Positions 43,992 to 53,514 of a stretch of DNA of 64,000 bases are shown here, one piece after another (within the stretch, counting starts at the first letter, position 1; every line of letters begins with the position of its first letter). The notes under the pieces were generated by a model. The model saw nothing but the letters and a program-made list of their open reading frames with translations, had not been told where the DNA came from and did not search any database. This DNA is from JAUZRW01 sp034437755 (GTDB lineage Bacteria; Chloroflexota; Anaerolineae; Aggregatilineales; Phototrophicaceae), in the NCBI GenBank assembly GCA_034437755.1, contig DAOTTV010000003.1, positions 1 to 64,000 on the forward strand. Direction: 5' to 3'. The position numbers and the translations under genes are program-made.

Positions 43992-45062
43992 TCAGTCATA
44001 TTCACCAGTTGAATACACGTAGACAGCAGGGCCTGTCTCATAATCTGCTGATCGAAAACTACCCATCTCATCAGCAACGAGCTGATACAACCAGTAAGCA
44101 TCTGTGATCGACATGTTGACGCACCCGTGGCTACGACGATAGCCAAAGCCATCATGCCAATACGCGCCATGTAATGCTCGCCCTTCGTCGAAGAACATCG
44201 TCCACGGCACTTCCTCCAGCGAATAGAAATCATCACCAACTGTTCCCCAGCTCATATATTCGCGGGGATTGCGAAAATAGATATGAAATGTTCCCTCATA
44301 CGTCGGCCAGCGTGGTAAACCAGTTGCGACTAATGTCGTGAAGAGTGGTGTATCATCGCGATACACGGTCAGCACTTGTTCGTACAAATCAATGCCGACC
44401 CACAATTCTGTATCGACTGATTCGGGTACGGCATCCAGCGGTTCCGATAGTGCAACGCGGAATTGATGTACCCATTCTCCGTCGTTGACGAGATACCAGT
44501 TGTATCCATCAACGACGACAGTATCGTGGATGTATAAACGTGTGTAGCGTGGGATGAGGTCAAGATTTTCTGATGGGTCAGCGCCCGGCTCTGGGCTGGG
44601 ATACATATTGACCAACGCCCATGTCATCGTCTGCTCAAAGCCTTCCGCAGGAACTTCAACACCTGTAAAGCGTGATACCACCCAGCTTGTATCTGTTAAT
44701 CCTTCGCTACGCACCCATTCATCGCCGTTGATGCGTGTCCACCCATTTTCGTTGCTGAGTACCGTCACGAAATTAAAGCCTTCTTCAATCACGCGCACGA
44801 CGTTACCGTTTGGTGCATCATAGACCTCTGTACGAGCGTTCGCGCGATGATACCAGCGGTCATACATCAGATTAGTATTAGGTGTTAAGGCTGCCACATC
44901 GGGTTCGGTAAAATCGATGGTTTTTGTCACTGTGTCTTGTGTATCAATTTGGCGCGTATCGTCATTTGTACAATCACCGGTGCGATAACACACCGAATTT
45001 GCGTGTACAGTTGATAAACTGACGATCAGTATCACTATTGTGATGATATATTGTCTGTGCAT
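43992..45062 (-). CDS. L,D-transpeptidase (YkuD family)
   Basis: This exported 356-residue enzyme makes or edits peptidoglycan 3-3 cross-links. It has a signal peptide (IITIVILIVSLSTVHA), SH3-like regions (ARTEVYDAPNGNVVRVI), and a C-terminal YkuD domain: WVGIDLYEQVLTVYRDD, HGAYWHDGFGYRRSHGCVNMS with the catalytic Cys314, then the helix ITDAYWLYQL. AAGGAGAG lies well placed before the ATG. It is the closer of two tandem paralogues. Confidence 0.93.
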   Translation of the reverse strand: MHRQYIITIVILIVSLSTVHANSVCYRTGDCTNDDTRQIDTQDTVTKTIDFTEPDVAALTPNTNLMYDRWYHRANARTEVYDAPNGNVVRVIEEGFNFVTVLSNENGWTRINGDEWVRSEGLTDTSWVVSRFTGVEVPAEGFEQTMTWALVNMYPSPEPGADPSENLDLIPRYTRLYIHDTVVVDGYNWYLVNDGEWVHQFRVALSEPLDAVPESVDTELWVGIDLYEQVLTVYRDDTPLFTTLVATGLPRWPTYEGTFHIYFRNPREYMSWGTVGDDFYSLEEVPWTMFFDEGRALHGAYWHDGFGYRRSHGCVNMSITDAYWLYQLVADEMGSFRSADYETGPAVYVYSTGEYD

Positions 45063-45128
45063 GTCTCTCTCCTTAATTGGGTCATTGTCGTATAACCGAT
45101 CATCATCTAGTAGGCATTGATCACGAGT

Positions 45129-46151
45129 TTACTCGTATTCACCACTGCTGTAGACGTGAACAGCGAGATCGATTGGCGTTTCCGTCGTGAAGTCGCGCAC
45201 ATCAGATGACCAATCATAAAGCCAATGTGCATCTGTGATCGACATATTGACACACCCGCGACTCTGCCGATAGCCGAAGCCGTCGTGCCAGTAAGTGCCG
45301 TGTAGCGCAATATCACCATCAAAATACATCGTCCATGGGACTTCTTGTAAATAATAAAAATCTGGACTATTGTAAGAACCACTCATTGTGGTGCGCTGAT
45401 GGCGCATGTAGACGTTGAACGTGCCCTTATTGGTTGACCATTGCGATAGGCCTGACGAGATCAGCGTTGCAAAGACTGGCGTTGAGCCTTCATAGGCGAT
45501 GAGTACCTGCTCATATAGATCAACACTGACCCATTTCTCCGTGTTTACATCAGCTGGCGGGGCAATCGGCAATATTTTAGCGACGTTGAACTGATGTACC
45601 CATTGATCTTCGCTGATTTGATACCAGTTATAACCATCGACCTGTACTGTCGCGTAAATATTGATGCGCGTATAACGATATAAGAAGGGGTTGTCCTGTG
45701 ATTGTTCGCCGCCGGGGGTTGTAGACGGGCGCAGATGGCGTAATGTCCATGCCATCGTATACGGTAAACCAGTGTCCGGTAAGCGTACACCGGCGAAACG
45801 TGAGATTACAACATCCTCAGTCAGTGCATTGCTTGGTACCCAGTGTTGAGCAGAAATTTGTGTCCATGTGCCCTGTGCCCCGGCACCGGCGAGCGTCACA
45901 TAACTAAATCCTATGCCTAGATCATTCGTCAGCGTGCCCCCTGGTGCGTTGTGCAAAGCTAAATTTCCTTCGACACGTCGATAGGTGCGATCATAGAGCA
46001 GACTATCATTGATTGCGAGCGGCATTACATTTGGTTCTGGGTATTCTGCTATCTCTTCCGCGGAAATACCCGTCATACTTTCTTGAGCGAAAACGGATGA
46101 GGTGAGCCAGAGTAAAATGCTGACTGAGAGAACTTTTATGATTTGTGTCAT
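45129..46151 (-). CDS. L,D-transpeptidase paralogue with SRGC active-site variant
   Basis: This exported enzyme of about 340 residues is a clear paralogue of the gene just downstream. It shares a signal peptide ending VFAQE, an RVEGNLALHNAPGGTL SH3-like region, WVSVDLYEQVLIAYEG and a YkuD domain. The active-site motif reads SRGCVNMS instead of the usual SHGC, so the His next to the catalytic Cys is Arg; the upstream HGTYWHDGFGYR is kept. The ATG at 46151 is chosen because GAGG lies eight bases upstream. Activity may be altered. Confidence 0.9.
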   Translation of the reverse strand: MTQIIKVLSVSILLWLTSSVFAQESMTGISAEEIAEYPEPNVMPLAINDSLLYDRTYRRVEGNLALHNAPGGTLTNDLGIGFSYVTLAGAGAQGTWTQISAQHWVPSNALTEDVVISRFAGVRLPDTGLPYTMAWTLRHLRPSTTPGGEQSQDNPFLYRYTRINIYATVQVDGYNWYQISEDQWVHQFNVAKILPIAPPADVNTEKWVSVDLYEQVLIAYEGSTPVFATLISSGLSQWSTNKGTFNVYMRHQRTTMSGSYNSPDFYYLQEVPWTMYFDGDIALHGTYWHDGFGYRQSRGCVNMSITDAHWLYDWSSDVRDFTTETPIDLAVHVYSSGEYE

Positions 46152-46385
46152 GATGTGTGCCTCGTACAACTTATGCGATACAATTGATTATAGTATGTGG
46201 CATTATCGTCAGAGTATCCAGTATGCTTGCCCTACGGATAACCGACGAGATGGTAACGCTGGTGAGTTGCCAGATATTACACATCGTCTTATACTCAAAT
46301 TGTGTATCTGAACTGTTTTAATATTGATTAGGATAAGCCCTATCACATCATGCGATAGAGCTTGCCAAAACTAGGAAGGGGACTC

Positions 46386-48371
46386 ATGAAACCTCGAAAT
46401 AAACTCCCATTTGTGATGGTTATCATAGCAATGATGGGGCTGTTGTTCGGTAGTACGGTATCCGCACAACGAGCAAATTTTCAATCACCGATCCTCGTTG
46501 TGAACACGAGCTTTTTAAACGTGCGTACCGGCCCAAGCGTACAATTTAGTGTGTTGACGACGGTTGTCGGTGGTACGGAACTGCCGGTGTTAGGAATCGC
46601 ACCTGATGGTGTGTGGTATCAGGTGAATACGAATTCTGGTGTTGGTTGGGTTAATCGGACATTTACAATCCCACGGGGTACGTTTGCGACAGTGCCGGTT
46701 ATTCGAGCTGACGAAGTCGGTGCGGTTAATCTAGGTCAGGGTGGTGGTGAGTCTGGAACCGCTGATACCACGAGTGCCAGCTCTGTCGGCACTGATTTGC
46801 TAGGCTACTCACTCGAAGGGCGTAATATCCTCTCAGCGCCTAGTTTCGACGCGTCAATCGTTGCGACGGGCGTGCCGGTAGATCCATCGGTGATTTATCC
46901 CTTGCAGGCAGTTGAGCAGGCTGACGGTATCACATGGTACTTCGTCGATGTCCCGAATATCGGTACAGGTTGGACGGATGCGGTTTCACTGCGTCTGTTA
47001 GCGTGTAGCGAAGAAGTCTACGTCACCAATCGCGATACGCAGATTTCGTTCGATGGTATCTCTGATAATCCCGGTTATGTTATTCCTCCTGGCACAGAAG
47101 GTTATCTGCGCGGATTCCGTGGTACGTCTAATTACTTTGCGCTTTTCCAACTGTCTGATGGCTCGACAGGGCTTGTGCCGGGCGAAATTCTTGTCCCGCG
47201 TCAGGGTGTGACCAGTCGTTGTGATCTGCTACCTGCTGGCGGCGCGGCCGCGCTGGGTCAGGGTGGTGGTGCCACTGAAACTGGTGCTGTTGCACAACCA
47301 CAGTTGAGTGGCAATCGTGTCGTTGTCAACACCGGTAATCTCAATATCCGTAGTGGTCCCAGTGTTGGCTTTAACAGCATTGCTACTGTGCCAGGTGGAA
47401 CCGAACTCGCTGTAATTGGGCGTGCACCAGATGATGTATGGTACTTCGTCGAAGGTGATTTTGGGCGTGGTTGGCTTAATCGCACTTTCACAATCTTCCG
47501 CGGGAGCTTCGGCACTGTGCCAGTCATCAATGACCCGACGATTGTTGTCACAGATAGTGAAACATCCACAACAACTGATACAGGAGATACATCTGGAGCA
47601 ACAACAACACCGACTGGACAACGTTTCACAGGTGTATCATTGATTGGTAAAAACTTGTACGCACAGCCGGATTATGACTCGGTTACAGTCAATAGCGCTA
47701 TTCCCGATGATCCTAATACAGTTTACCCACTGTTGAATGCCGTAACCTCAGAAGGCGTAACATGGTATCTCGTTGATGCGCCGAACATCGGCCGTGGTTG
47801 GACAGATGGCGTTACTCTACGTCCGCTCGGTTGCTATCCGGAACCAGTGGGGGTTTTACAACGTGATGCTCAAATCACCTTCGATGGTTTCTCCGATCAA
47901 GCTCCCTTCTTCTTGCCGACTTTCACCGAAGGGTATATCCTCGGTTATACCGGTATCAACAGTCAATTTGCTATTTTTGAGATTGTCGGGGATACGGTTG
48001 GTTTAGTGCCGGGTGATGCTTTGGCTGACCGGCAAGGCGTGCGTTCAGTTTGCGATGGCATCAACACAACATCAACTGCGACCGCTAATCTTGGTCAAGG
48101 CGGCGGCGGTGCTGAGACGACAACTGCTCAACCAGCTGTGAGCGGCAATCGTGTGGTTATCAATACCGGTAATCTCAATGTACGCAGTGGCCCGAATGCG
48201 GCATTTGGTATCGTGACGACACTGCCCGGCGGTACAGAAGTTCCGATTGTTGGGCGTACAAGCGACGGTTTCTGGTATCTGATCGAGACAAGTGCTGGAC
48301 GTGGTTGGGTAAATTCAGAATTCGTCGTTTTCCGAGGTGTGTACAGTACAGTGCCGGTCGTCAATCTCTGA
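46386..48371 (+). CDS. Secreted SH3-repeat protein (A-B-A-B-A architecture)
   Basis: This protein of about 661 residues has a signal peptide (PFVMVIIAMMGLLFGSTVSA). It contains three bacterial SH3 domains (A; core LNVRTGPS/LNIRSGPS/LNVRSGPN, ending GTVPVI) alternating with two copies of a second domain (B; YSLEGRNILSAPSFD and VSLIGKNLYAQPDYD, each ending C..V/P and R-QGV-S-CD). Low-complexity Gly/Thr linkers join them. It probably binds the cell wall. AGGAAGGGG precedes the ATG at 46386; an upstream TTG is less likely. It is divergent from the transpeptidase pair. Confidence 0.88.
   Translation: MKPRNKLPFVMVIIAMMGLLFGSTVSAQRANFQSPILVVNTSFLNVRTGPSVQFSVLTTVVGGTELPVLGIAPDGVWYQVNTNSGVGWVNRTFTIPRGTFATVPVIRADEVGAVNLGQGGGESGTADTTSASSVGTDLLGYSLEGRNILSAPSFDASIVATGVPVDPSVIYPLQAVEQADGITWYFVDVPNIGTGWTDAVSLRLLACSEEVYVTNRDTQISFDGISDNPGYVIPPGTEGYLRGFRGTSNYFALFQLSDGSTGLVPGEILVPRQGVTSRCDLLPAGGAAALGQGGGATETGAVAQPQLSGNRVVVNTGNLNIRSGPSVGFNSIATVPGGTELAVIGRAPDDVWYFVEGDFGRGWLNRTFTIFRGSFGTVPVINDPTIVVTDSETSTTTDTGDTSGATTTPTGQRFTGVSLIGKNLYAQPDYDSVTVNSAIPDDPNTVYPLLNAVTSEGVTWYLVDAPNIGRGWTDGVTLRPLGCYPEPVGVLQRDAQITFDGFSDQAPFFLPTFTEGYILGYTGINSQFAIFEIVGDTVGLVPGDALADRQGVRSVCDGINTTSTATANLGQGGGGAETTTAQPAVSGNRVVINTGNLNVRSGPNAAFGIVTTLPGGTEVPIVGRTSDGFWYLIETSAGRGWVNSEFVVFRGVYSTVPVVNL
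46490..48360 (+). repeat. Tandem gene-internal duplication, period about 0.83 kb
   Basis: The SH3 unit recurs at about 46490, 47312 and 48146. The last two are still alike at the DNA level: GCAATCGTGT, then ACCGGTAATCTCAAT, with an offset of 834 bp. This indicates internal duplication of an A-B module. Confidence 0.75.
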
Positions 48372-48401
48372 CCTATCACACTCTAACTGAATATTCGTTA
48401 T

Positions 48402-48435
48402 AATAGCGTCCTTATACGAAAAGGACGCTATTTTT
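48402..48435 (+). terminator. Terminator of the SH3-repeat gene
   Basis: AATAGCGTCCTT (48402-48413) and AAGGACGCTATT (48421-48432) pair perfectly and end in TTTTT. It sits only 22 nt before the next start codon, so the TPR gene must use a promoter inside this short stretch (TATAAT at 48399-48404) or depend on read-through. Confidence 0.85.
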
Positions 48436-48457
48436 CTTAGTTTTGAAAGGATCGTGT

Positions 48458-50521
48458 ATGTCTCAAAAAATACAAACGTTTGCGCGTCGTCTGATGCGAT
48501 TGACTGAACAACAGACACGTAGCGAAGATTTGTCAGCGATCTTTGGCTCATTCGGTGCATCGCCGAAGGGATTACAGCCAAAGACGACTTATCGTATCGG
48601 GCTGTGGTCGTGCTTGTATGAACCACAACCTGAGCTTGCGATGGGTTTATGGTCTGCACTGGCTTATCTGCTCGAATCGTGGAACGGTGTGCGTGTCTAT
48701 CGTTTGTTCACGGCTTTTGCAGACGATCAAGAAACATTAGATTGGTCGATCGAGCAAACGCAGATCACAGTCGAAGACTGGGCTGTTGATTCACTTGACG
48801 AAAATATCGCGATTTGGGGTGAGATCACGAAAGATGATAGTGGCTATACACTTATCGTGACTATTGAGAATGATATATTAACAGGTGTGGACAATCCTCC
48901 AGATGAGCTGACCTTCCATCAGCCATACGCGTATCAGTTCTTCGCCGCATTGCCAGATATAGCCAATCACATCGCAGATAAGATTGGGGCAAGCCGACGC
49001 AAAGATGTTATTCCTATATATGACACTGCACCTGCTGATGCCCATGACTTGATTGATTTCTGCGAAAAACTCGTCAAGTGGGATGTGCGCCTGATTGCGT
49101 CCCTATGGGATATCGAATGGGAGGATGATCTCATAGAAGCAGATTTAGATGCGTTGATCAGTGCCGGGCAATCTTTAGATGGAGACTTCGGCGGATGGGC
49201 TGTAGCTAATGCAATAGGGCAAACGATGGTACCCGGCTATAGTGTTATCGGTGATTTACTGGTTGATAGAATTGATGATGTCGTTCAGGCGTTCTCGGAT
49301 AATCATATTCCCGTAGCTGTTCTCGCTCAGTCGATGTACAGCATGGGGTATACGAACGAAGCGATCACATTATTGCGAGATAAAGCCCAGACACACCAGA
49401 CAGCGGATATAATCTGGCTGACCTTAGGTGATTTACATGGGCGCAGTGGGCGCATTTTAGAGGCGATTGCCGCATTCCAGACGGCAGTTGACCATCAGGC
49501 AACATCAGCAATTTTGTATCGTACTTATGGTACAGCTTTACGATTAGCTGATCAAAACGGCGAGATGATCGAAGTTTTCAAGCTCATTGACGAAGATGAT
49601 ATAGATGATGCGGATGCAATCCTGTGGGAAGCTGTTGAAGCCTACGATGCCGCGCTGGATATTGATCCTGACGATATTGTGACGCGCCATCTCCAGTTAT
49701 CTGAACTTGTTTTCTTAGAAGCTGACGAGGATTACTTCTGGGAAAAGTTCGAGCAATTACTGGAGCGAGATATAGAAGGATACTATCTTCGTGATGTTAT
49801 TGAAGATATGTACGAGATCGAGGACATTACACGTGGCATCAAGGCGATCGAAACAAAAATCGCCGATGAAGGTGAGCGTTACGATTTATACATCAATCTA
49901 GCATCCTTACATCTCGCGCATGATGAAGGAGATGAAGCAAGACCCTATCTTGAGAAAGCCAAGGCGCAAATTTCCGTCAGTGATGTTGAGACACTAGCAG
50001 ATCTTGAGCGTCTCCTGCTAGTAGCGGATGATCCATATTTTGATCGACATTTTGCTGATCTGGAAGCAGTAATTATGGCTGGTAACTCGCCATCAACAGG
50101 GGATGTTGAATATCTTGAACAAGTAAGCGAAGATGCGCCGCATTTGATTGACGCGCACATCTTGCTCGCACGCGCTTACGTCATCTGGGATGATGGCGAT
50201 GCCGCACTAGATGTTCTGCTCGACATTCATGAACGTCTGCCAAAGAGTCCAATAGTCATTGAACTACTAGCGACTATTTTCTGGAAAGCACAAGAGAAAG
50301 AGCTAGCGTTCCAGTATCTTAACCAAGGCTTGGAGACTTTTCCGTTTTATGTTCCTCTGATTGTGCAAACAGGGCGGTATCTGTTTGATAATGGTCAATT
50401 GGATGATGCACGAGCTTTCCTGACACGCGCTGAAGAAATAGCTCCGCGTGATCCTGTCCTACGTGATACACGCACCTATATCGCAAACCAAATGGCACAA
50501 TATCCCGAGCGCTACGAGTAA
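48458..50521 (+). CDS. Large TPR-repeat protein
   Basis: The cytoplasmic protein of about 687 residues lacks a signal peptide. TPR-like helix pairs are visible in the second half (LTLGDLHGRSGRILEAIAAF, LWEAVEAYDAALDIDPDD, LINLASLHLAHDEGDEA-type and LFDNGQLDDARAFL segments). The N-terminal 200 residues contain beta-rich text with TYRIGLWSCLYEPQPELAMG, unlike TPR. AAGGA lies seven bases before the ATG at 48458. It ends one base before the stop of the convergent IMPACT gene. It is probably a scaffold; its partner is unknown. Confidence 0.8.
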   Translation: MSQKIQTFARRLMRLTEQQTRSEDLSAIFGSFGASPKGLQPKTTYRIGLWSCLYEPQPELAMGLWSALAYLLESWNGVRVYRLFTAFADDQETLDWSIEQTQITVEDWAVDSLDENIAIWGEITKDDSGYTLIVTIENDILTGVDNPPDELTFHQPYAYQFFAALPDIANHIADKIGASRRKDVIPIYDTAPADAHDLIDFCEKLVKWDVRLIASLWDIEWEDDLIEADLDALISAGQSLDGDFGGWAVANAIGQTMVPGYSVIGDLLVDRIDDVVQAFSDNHIPVAVLAQSMYSMGYTNEAITLLRDKAQTHQTADIIWLTLGDLHGRSGRILEAIAAFQTAVDHQATSAILYRTYGTALRLADQNGEMIEVFKLIDEDDIDDADAILWEAVEAYDAALDIDPDDIVTRHLQLSELVFLEADEDYFWEKFEQLLERDIEGYYLRDVIEDMYEIEDITRGIKAIETKIADEGERYDLYINLASLHLAHDEGDEARPYLEKAKAQISVSDVETLADLERLLLVADDPYFDRHFADLEAVIMAGNSPSTGDVEYLEQVSEDAPHLIDAHILLARAYVIWDDGDAALDVLLDIHERLPKSPIVIELLATIFWKAQEKELAFQYLNQGLETFPFYVPLIVQTGRYLFDNGQLDDARAFLTRAEEIAPRDPVLRDTRTYIANQMAQYPERYE

Positions 50522-50522
50522 G

Positions 50523-51149
50523 TCAGGTATCCAGCGTATCCAGCAGAGTTGCCTCAGCTTGACCAGCTGTGAGATTCGTCAACTCTGCTGTGAACTGCGA
50601 TACATCATCCTGCAAAAAAGTCGCTATGATGCTGACATCACCGCCGAAGAGTTCATCATCGATCGTCGCTTCATACTGTTCGATTAAGCGTTTGACTGGT
50701 TCATAATTGCTATATGATATATCAAGCCCGAGTTGTGTTTTGGGGGCTTTATATACGAGCGGGAGTGTGGCAAGCGCTGTTTGTGCCGCTTCAGTATATG
50801 CGCGTACTAGTCCGCCTGTCCCTAGCTTTGTACCACCGAAGTAACGAGTTGTTACCAGTGCGACATCACCAATCTCACGACCACGCAGGACAGCGAGCGT
50901 TGGCGGGCCGGATGTTCCTGATGGTTCACCGTCATCGCTCATGCCCTCAGTGATACTATTGCCATAGCCAATGCAAAAAGCATACACGTGGTGATTGGCA
51001 TCCGGCATTTCATCGCGTATCGTACTTATGAAGTCACGGGCTTCAGTAACAGTTGTTGCCCGTTGAACAGTTGTGATGAAGCGCGAGTTAATCACCGTGA
51101 TCTCAGTGCGATGGCGCTGTGGAGCTGGACGATAATATTTATCGCTCAT
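50523..51149 (-). CDS. IMPACT/YigZ family protein (UPF0029)
   Basis: The 208-residue protein has an N-terminal IMPACT domain with the signature DDGEPSGTSGPPTLAVL, ALVTTRYFGGTKLGTGGLVRAY and SRFITTVQRATTVTEA. A C-terminal DUF1949-like ferredoxin-fold part follows (LGLDISYSNYEPVKRLIEQY). Members are thought to act near translation or stress responses; the bacterial role is unclear. The start overlaps the stop of the upstream ATPase gene by ATGA. Confidence 0.92.
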   Translation of the reverse strand: MSDKYYRPAPQRHRTEITVINSRFITTVQRATTVTEARDFISTIRDEMPDANHHVYAFCIGYGNSITEGMSDDGEPSGTSGPPTLAVLRGREIGDVALVTTRYFGGTKLGTGGLVRAYTEAAQTALATLPLVYKAPKTQLGLDISYSNYEPVKRLIEQYEATIDDELFGGDVSIIATFLQDDVSQFTAELTNLTAGQAEATLLDTLDT

Positions 51150-52258
51150 GTCATGCTCAAATCCGGGTTCGTGTGGATGAATTCACGAAAGATTGGTGGT
51201 TCGATATGTAGTGTTTGTCGTTCTTTATCCACGCGCAAGAGACGTTTTCGTACTAACAGAGGAACGGCACGCTTCGTTTGGTCATCCATGTCATAATTAT
51301 GCTGTGCAATACTTTTCAACACATGTTGTTCTGTTTCGGTAAGGCTCTTCCAGATCACTTCGCACTCAGCATGAACAGGTGAGCGCTCAGCCAATTGCCG
51401 CACAATTTGCGGATCGTGAATATCACTAGGCGTGATGTCCATGAAATGTTCAAGTGAACGAAAGCCGGAACGCAAGAGACCCGCGTAACATCCGCTGGCT
51501 TTCAATAAAAAGTCAATAGCATACTGTGAGTAATTCGCCTGTGGGTTTTTCTTGATCAAACGCTTGACCATCGCTTGTGCATCTGTGTAATTATATGGTC
51601 CTACGAAGTATGTGTTATCTGTGAATAATTCAGTAAATGGTTCTGACTCCATTTCCGACAAGTCCATTTTTTCAATCAGGATGGGTAGCGGTTCACGTGA
51701 GAAGGTCAGATAAGCAATTTGTGTCTTGTAATTATCACGCAAACCACGCAAGGTCTGAAAGAACTTCGCAGGCATTTTGCGTATCAATTCTTCAAACTCG
51801 TCGAACATGAATACAATTTTGATGCCGCGACGCATGAAGAATTCTAACCCTAGTTCAAAATAGCGCAATCCCATGTAAGCGTAGAGTGGGTTACTGCCAT
51901 CTTGTAACGCTTGATATGTATCGAAGAAGTCTGTTGCTTCGTCACCAAGCGATTCAAACGGAAAGAAGCCCATGTATAAGCGATGCATCATCAACTCATA
52001 GCCCGCCCAACAACAAAACGCTTCAGATGCATCCGCTTCGAGCGGTGCGAGCAAATTGGGATCAATCACGATAGATTTGAAGGTTTCGGCATATTGACCC
52101 ATGTAGTGGACATGGGCTTCAGGATCAGATAGATGATGAATAAGGTTGGACTTGCCGACACTACCAACACCAACCAACGCACAGGAATCCATCGCTTTCC
52201 AGCGTTGCATCACATATGACACTTCTTCTTTACGAAAATGAAGCGGTTGTTTTCTCAT
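51146..52258 (-). CDS. AAA-like P-loop ATPase with winged-helix C-terminus
   Basis: This protein of about 370 residues has Walker A GVGSVGKSNLIHHL near the N-terminus and Walker B IVFMFDEFEELI. A sensor-like Ser/Arg follows (YLTFSREPLPIL), and the C-terminal winged-helix-like segment is SLTETEQHVLKSIAQ through RKRLLRVDKERQT. The layout resembles Orc1/STAND-type ATPases. The ATG at 52258 (MRKQPLHFRKEEV) is preferred over a reading 20 codons longer. It overlaps the IMPACT gene and is divergent from the tyrosine recombinase. Function unknown. Confidence 0.75.
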   Translation of the reverse strand: MRKQPLHFRKEEVSYVMQRWKAMDSCALVGVGSVGKSNLIHHLSDPEAHVHYMGQYAETFKSIVIDPNLLAPLEADASEAFCCWAGYELMMHRLYMGFFPFESLGDEATDFFDTYQALQDGSNPLYAYMGLRYFELGLEFFMRRGIKIVFMFDEFEELIRKMPAKFFQTLRGLRDNYKTQIAYLTFSREPLPILIEKMDLSEMESEPFTELFTDNTYFVGPYNYTDAQAMVKRLIKKNPQANYSQYAIDFLLKASGCYAGLLRSGFRSLEHFMDITPSDIHDPQIVRQLAERSPVHAECEVIWKSLTETEQHVLKSIAQHNYDMDDQTKRAVPLLVRKRLLRVDKERQTLHIEPPIFREFIHTNPDLSMT

Positions 52259-52384
52259 GCGGTTAACTTTCTGCGTATTACTGATGATAAGTGGAAATAC
52301 GAATTGAATTACGTCCAATTATAGCGGGTTCTCAGTCATCTTGCATGTCATGTTTGATCTTTTCGTTTTTCCATTATTGTGATA

Positions 52385-52422
52385 TTTTAATTGCATAGAA
52401 CTAGACTACTATGCAATTAAAA
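52385..52422. repeat. Perfect 14-bp inverted repeat at the recombinase start
   Basis: TTTTAATTGCATAG (52385-52398) and CTATGCAATTAAAA (52409-52422) are perfect arms around a 10-bp centre (52399-52408). The right arm includes the ATG at 52411. The layout suits an autoregulatory operator, a translation-blocking hairpin, or a recombination site for the adjacent enzyme. Confidence 0.7.
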
Positions 52423-53508
52423 CTGATAGGGTTTATTTTGGAACTTATCGCGATAAATAACAACGAATTCAGCATTACATTGTCCGATTACATCACTAGC
52501 AGATCAGAACTCTCACGTAAGACAGAACGATCACGCATCAACATATTTGAACAATGGCTTGACAATAATGACGTACACCACTTCACAGTGAATTTCGCCG
52601 ATTACGTTGCTTACCTTCGTGATGATAGACAATTACAGGCAACAACAATCAACGCACACCTTAAATCCATTCGTGGGCGCTATCGTGCCTTCATGAAAAC
52701 GAATGATTATCGTAATTTGCTGATGCAAATCGCCCAAGATCAATCACCGTCTGCTAGCCCGAGTGATGTCTTAGCGATGGTTAACGAAATTGATCAACGC
52801 TTGAATAACGTTATTTTCGCCGATCATTTTGTCCGTGAAATAATTAAACAGGATAAGACCGATCGTGAGGCCGGCATCCGCCTCAATGAACGACAAATGT
52901 CACAACTGCTTGAGAGTATCGACATCACAAAGCCTCACGGTATTCGTGATGCGGCCTTGATTGCGCTAGGCATTTGCACCGGTTTACGCGAGTTTGAACT
53001 AGCGAATATTCACATGGCAGACATCCGAGAGACATACGAGGGACAACTTGCGCTACGTGTGCGGGAGGGTAAAGGTGCAAAGCAACGTCTGATCCCCTAC
53101 GGGACATTGAATTGGTGCTTGCTCTATGTTGATGGCTGGCTCAACTATGCGAATATTCAGTCTGGGCATGTGTTTCGGGGATTTGTTGGGCGATCTACAC
53201 GAAAAGTACGCCCACACGGGATCAGTGTGCGTATGATAAATTACATCGTCGAAAAATACCCCGTCTTCGTGAATGGCAAGCTGTGTAACTTAACGCCGCA
53301 TGATTTACGGCGAACCTACGCACGATTGCAATTTGCCAATGGCATGTCGCCCGAAGCATTACAACAGAACTTAGGGCATGAGAGTTATGACACAACTTTG
53401 GGTTACATCGGTGATCTTGATGCAGAAGCACGCCAGAGCCGTGTACAGATTGTCGTGCCAACTGCTCATCTACGACAGATTACTCAGGATCAGTCCAGTA
53501 GAACCTGA
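52411..53508 (+). CDS. Tyrosine recombinase (phage integrase/Xer superfamily)
   Basis: The 365-residue protein has an N-terminal SAM-like core-binding domain (TERSRINIFEQWLDNN) and a complete catalytic set: Arg193 (TGLREFELANI), Lys221 (REGKGAKQRL), His297 and Arg300 (TPHDLRRTYA), His323 (LGHESYDTT) and Tyr332 (GYIGDL). A linker insertion between the domains makes it longer than XerC/D. The ATG at 52411 lies inside an inverted repeat and lacks a ribosome-binding site; a TTG at 52438 behind AGGG is a real alternative. No integrated element or att duplication is visible around it. Confidence 0.88.
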   Translation: MQLKLIGFILELIAINNNEFSITLSDYITSRSELSRKTERSRINIFEQWLDNNDVHHFTVNFADYVAYLRDDRQLQATTINAHLKSIRGRYRAFMKTNDYRNLLMQIAQDQSPSASPSDVLAMVNEIDQRLNNVIFADHFVREIIKQDKTDREAGIRLNERQMSQLLESIDITKPHGIRDAALIALGICTGLREFELANIHMADIRETYEGQLALRVREGKGAKQRLIPYGTLNWCLLYVDGWLNYANIQSGHVFRGFVGRSTRKVRPHGISVRMINYIVEKYPVFVNGKLCNLTPHDLRRTYARLQFANGMSPEALQQNLGHESYDTTLGYIGDLDAEARQSRVQIVVPTAHLRQITQDQSSRT

Positions 53509-53514
53509 TTGATC

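Noticed and set aside
46490..48360. The repeats in the SH3 gene as an insertion or minisatellite
   Set aside because: The units follow domain boundaries, stay in frame and have diverged, which fits protein-domain duplication.
52259..53508. Reading the tyrosine recombinase as the integrase of a genomic island
   Set aside because: No tRNA-end duplication, phage genes or second att-like site is seen on either side, and the neighbours look like ordinary chromosomal genes.
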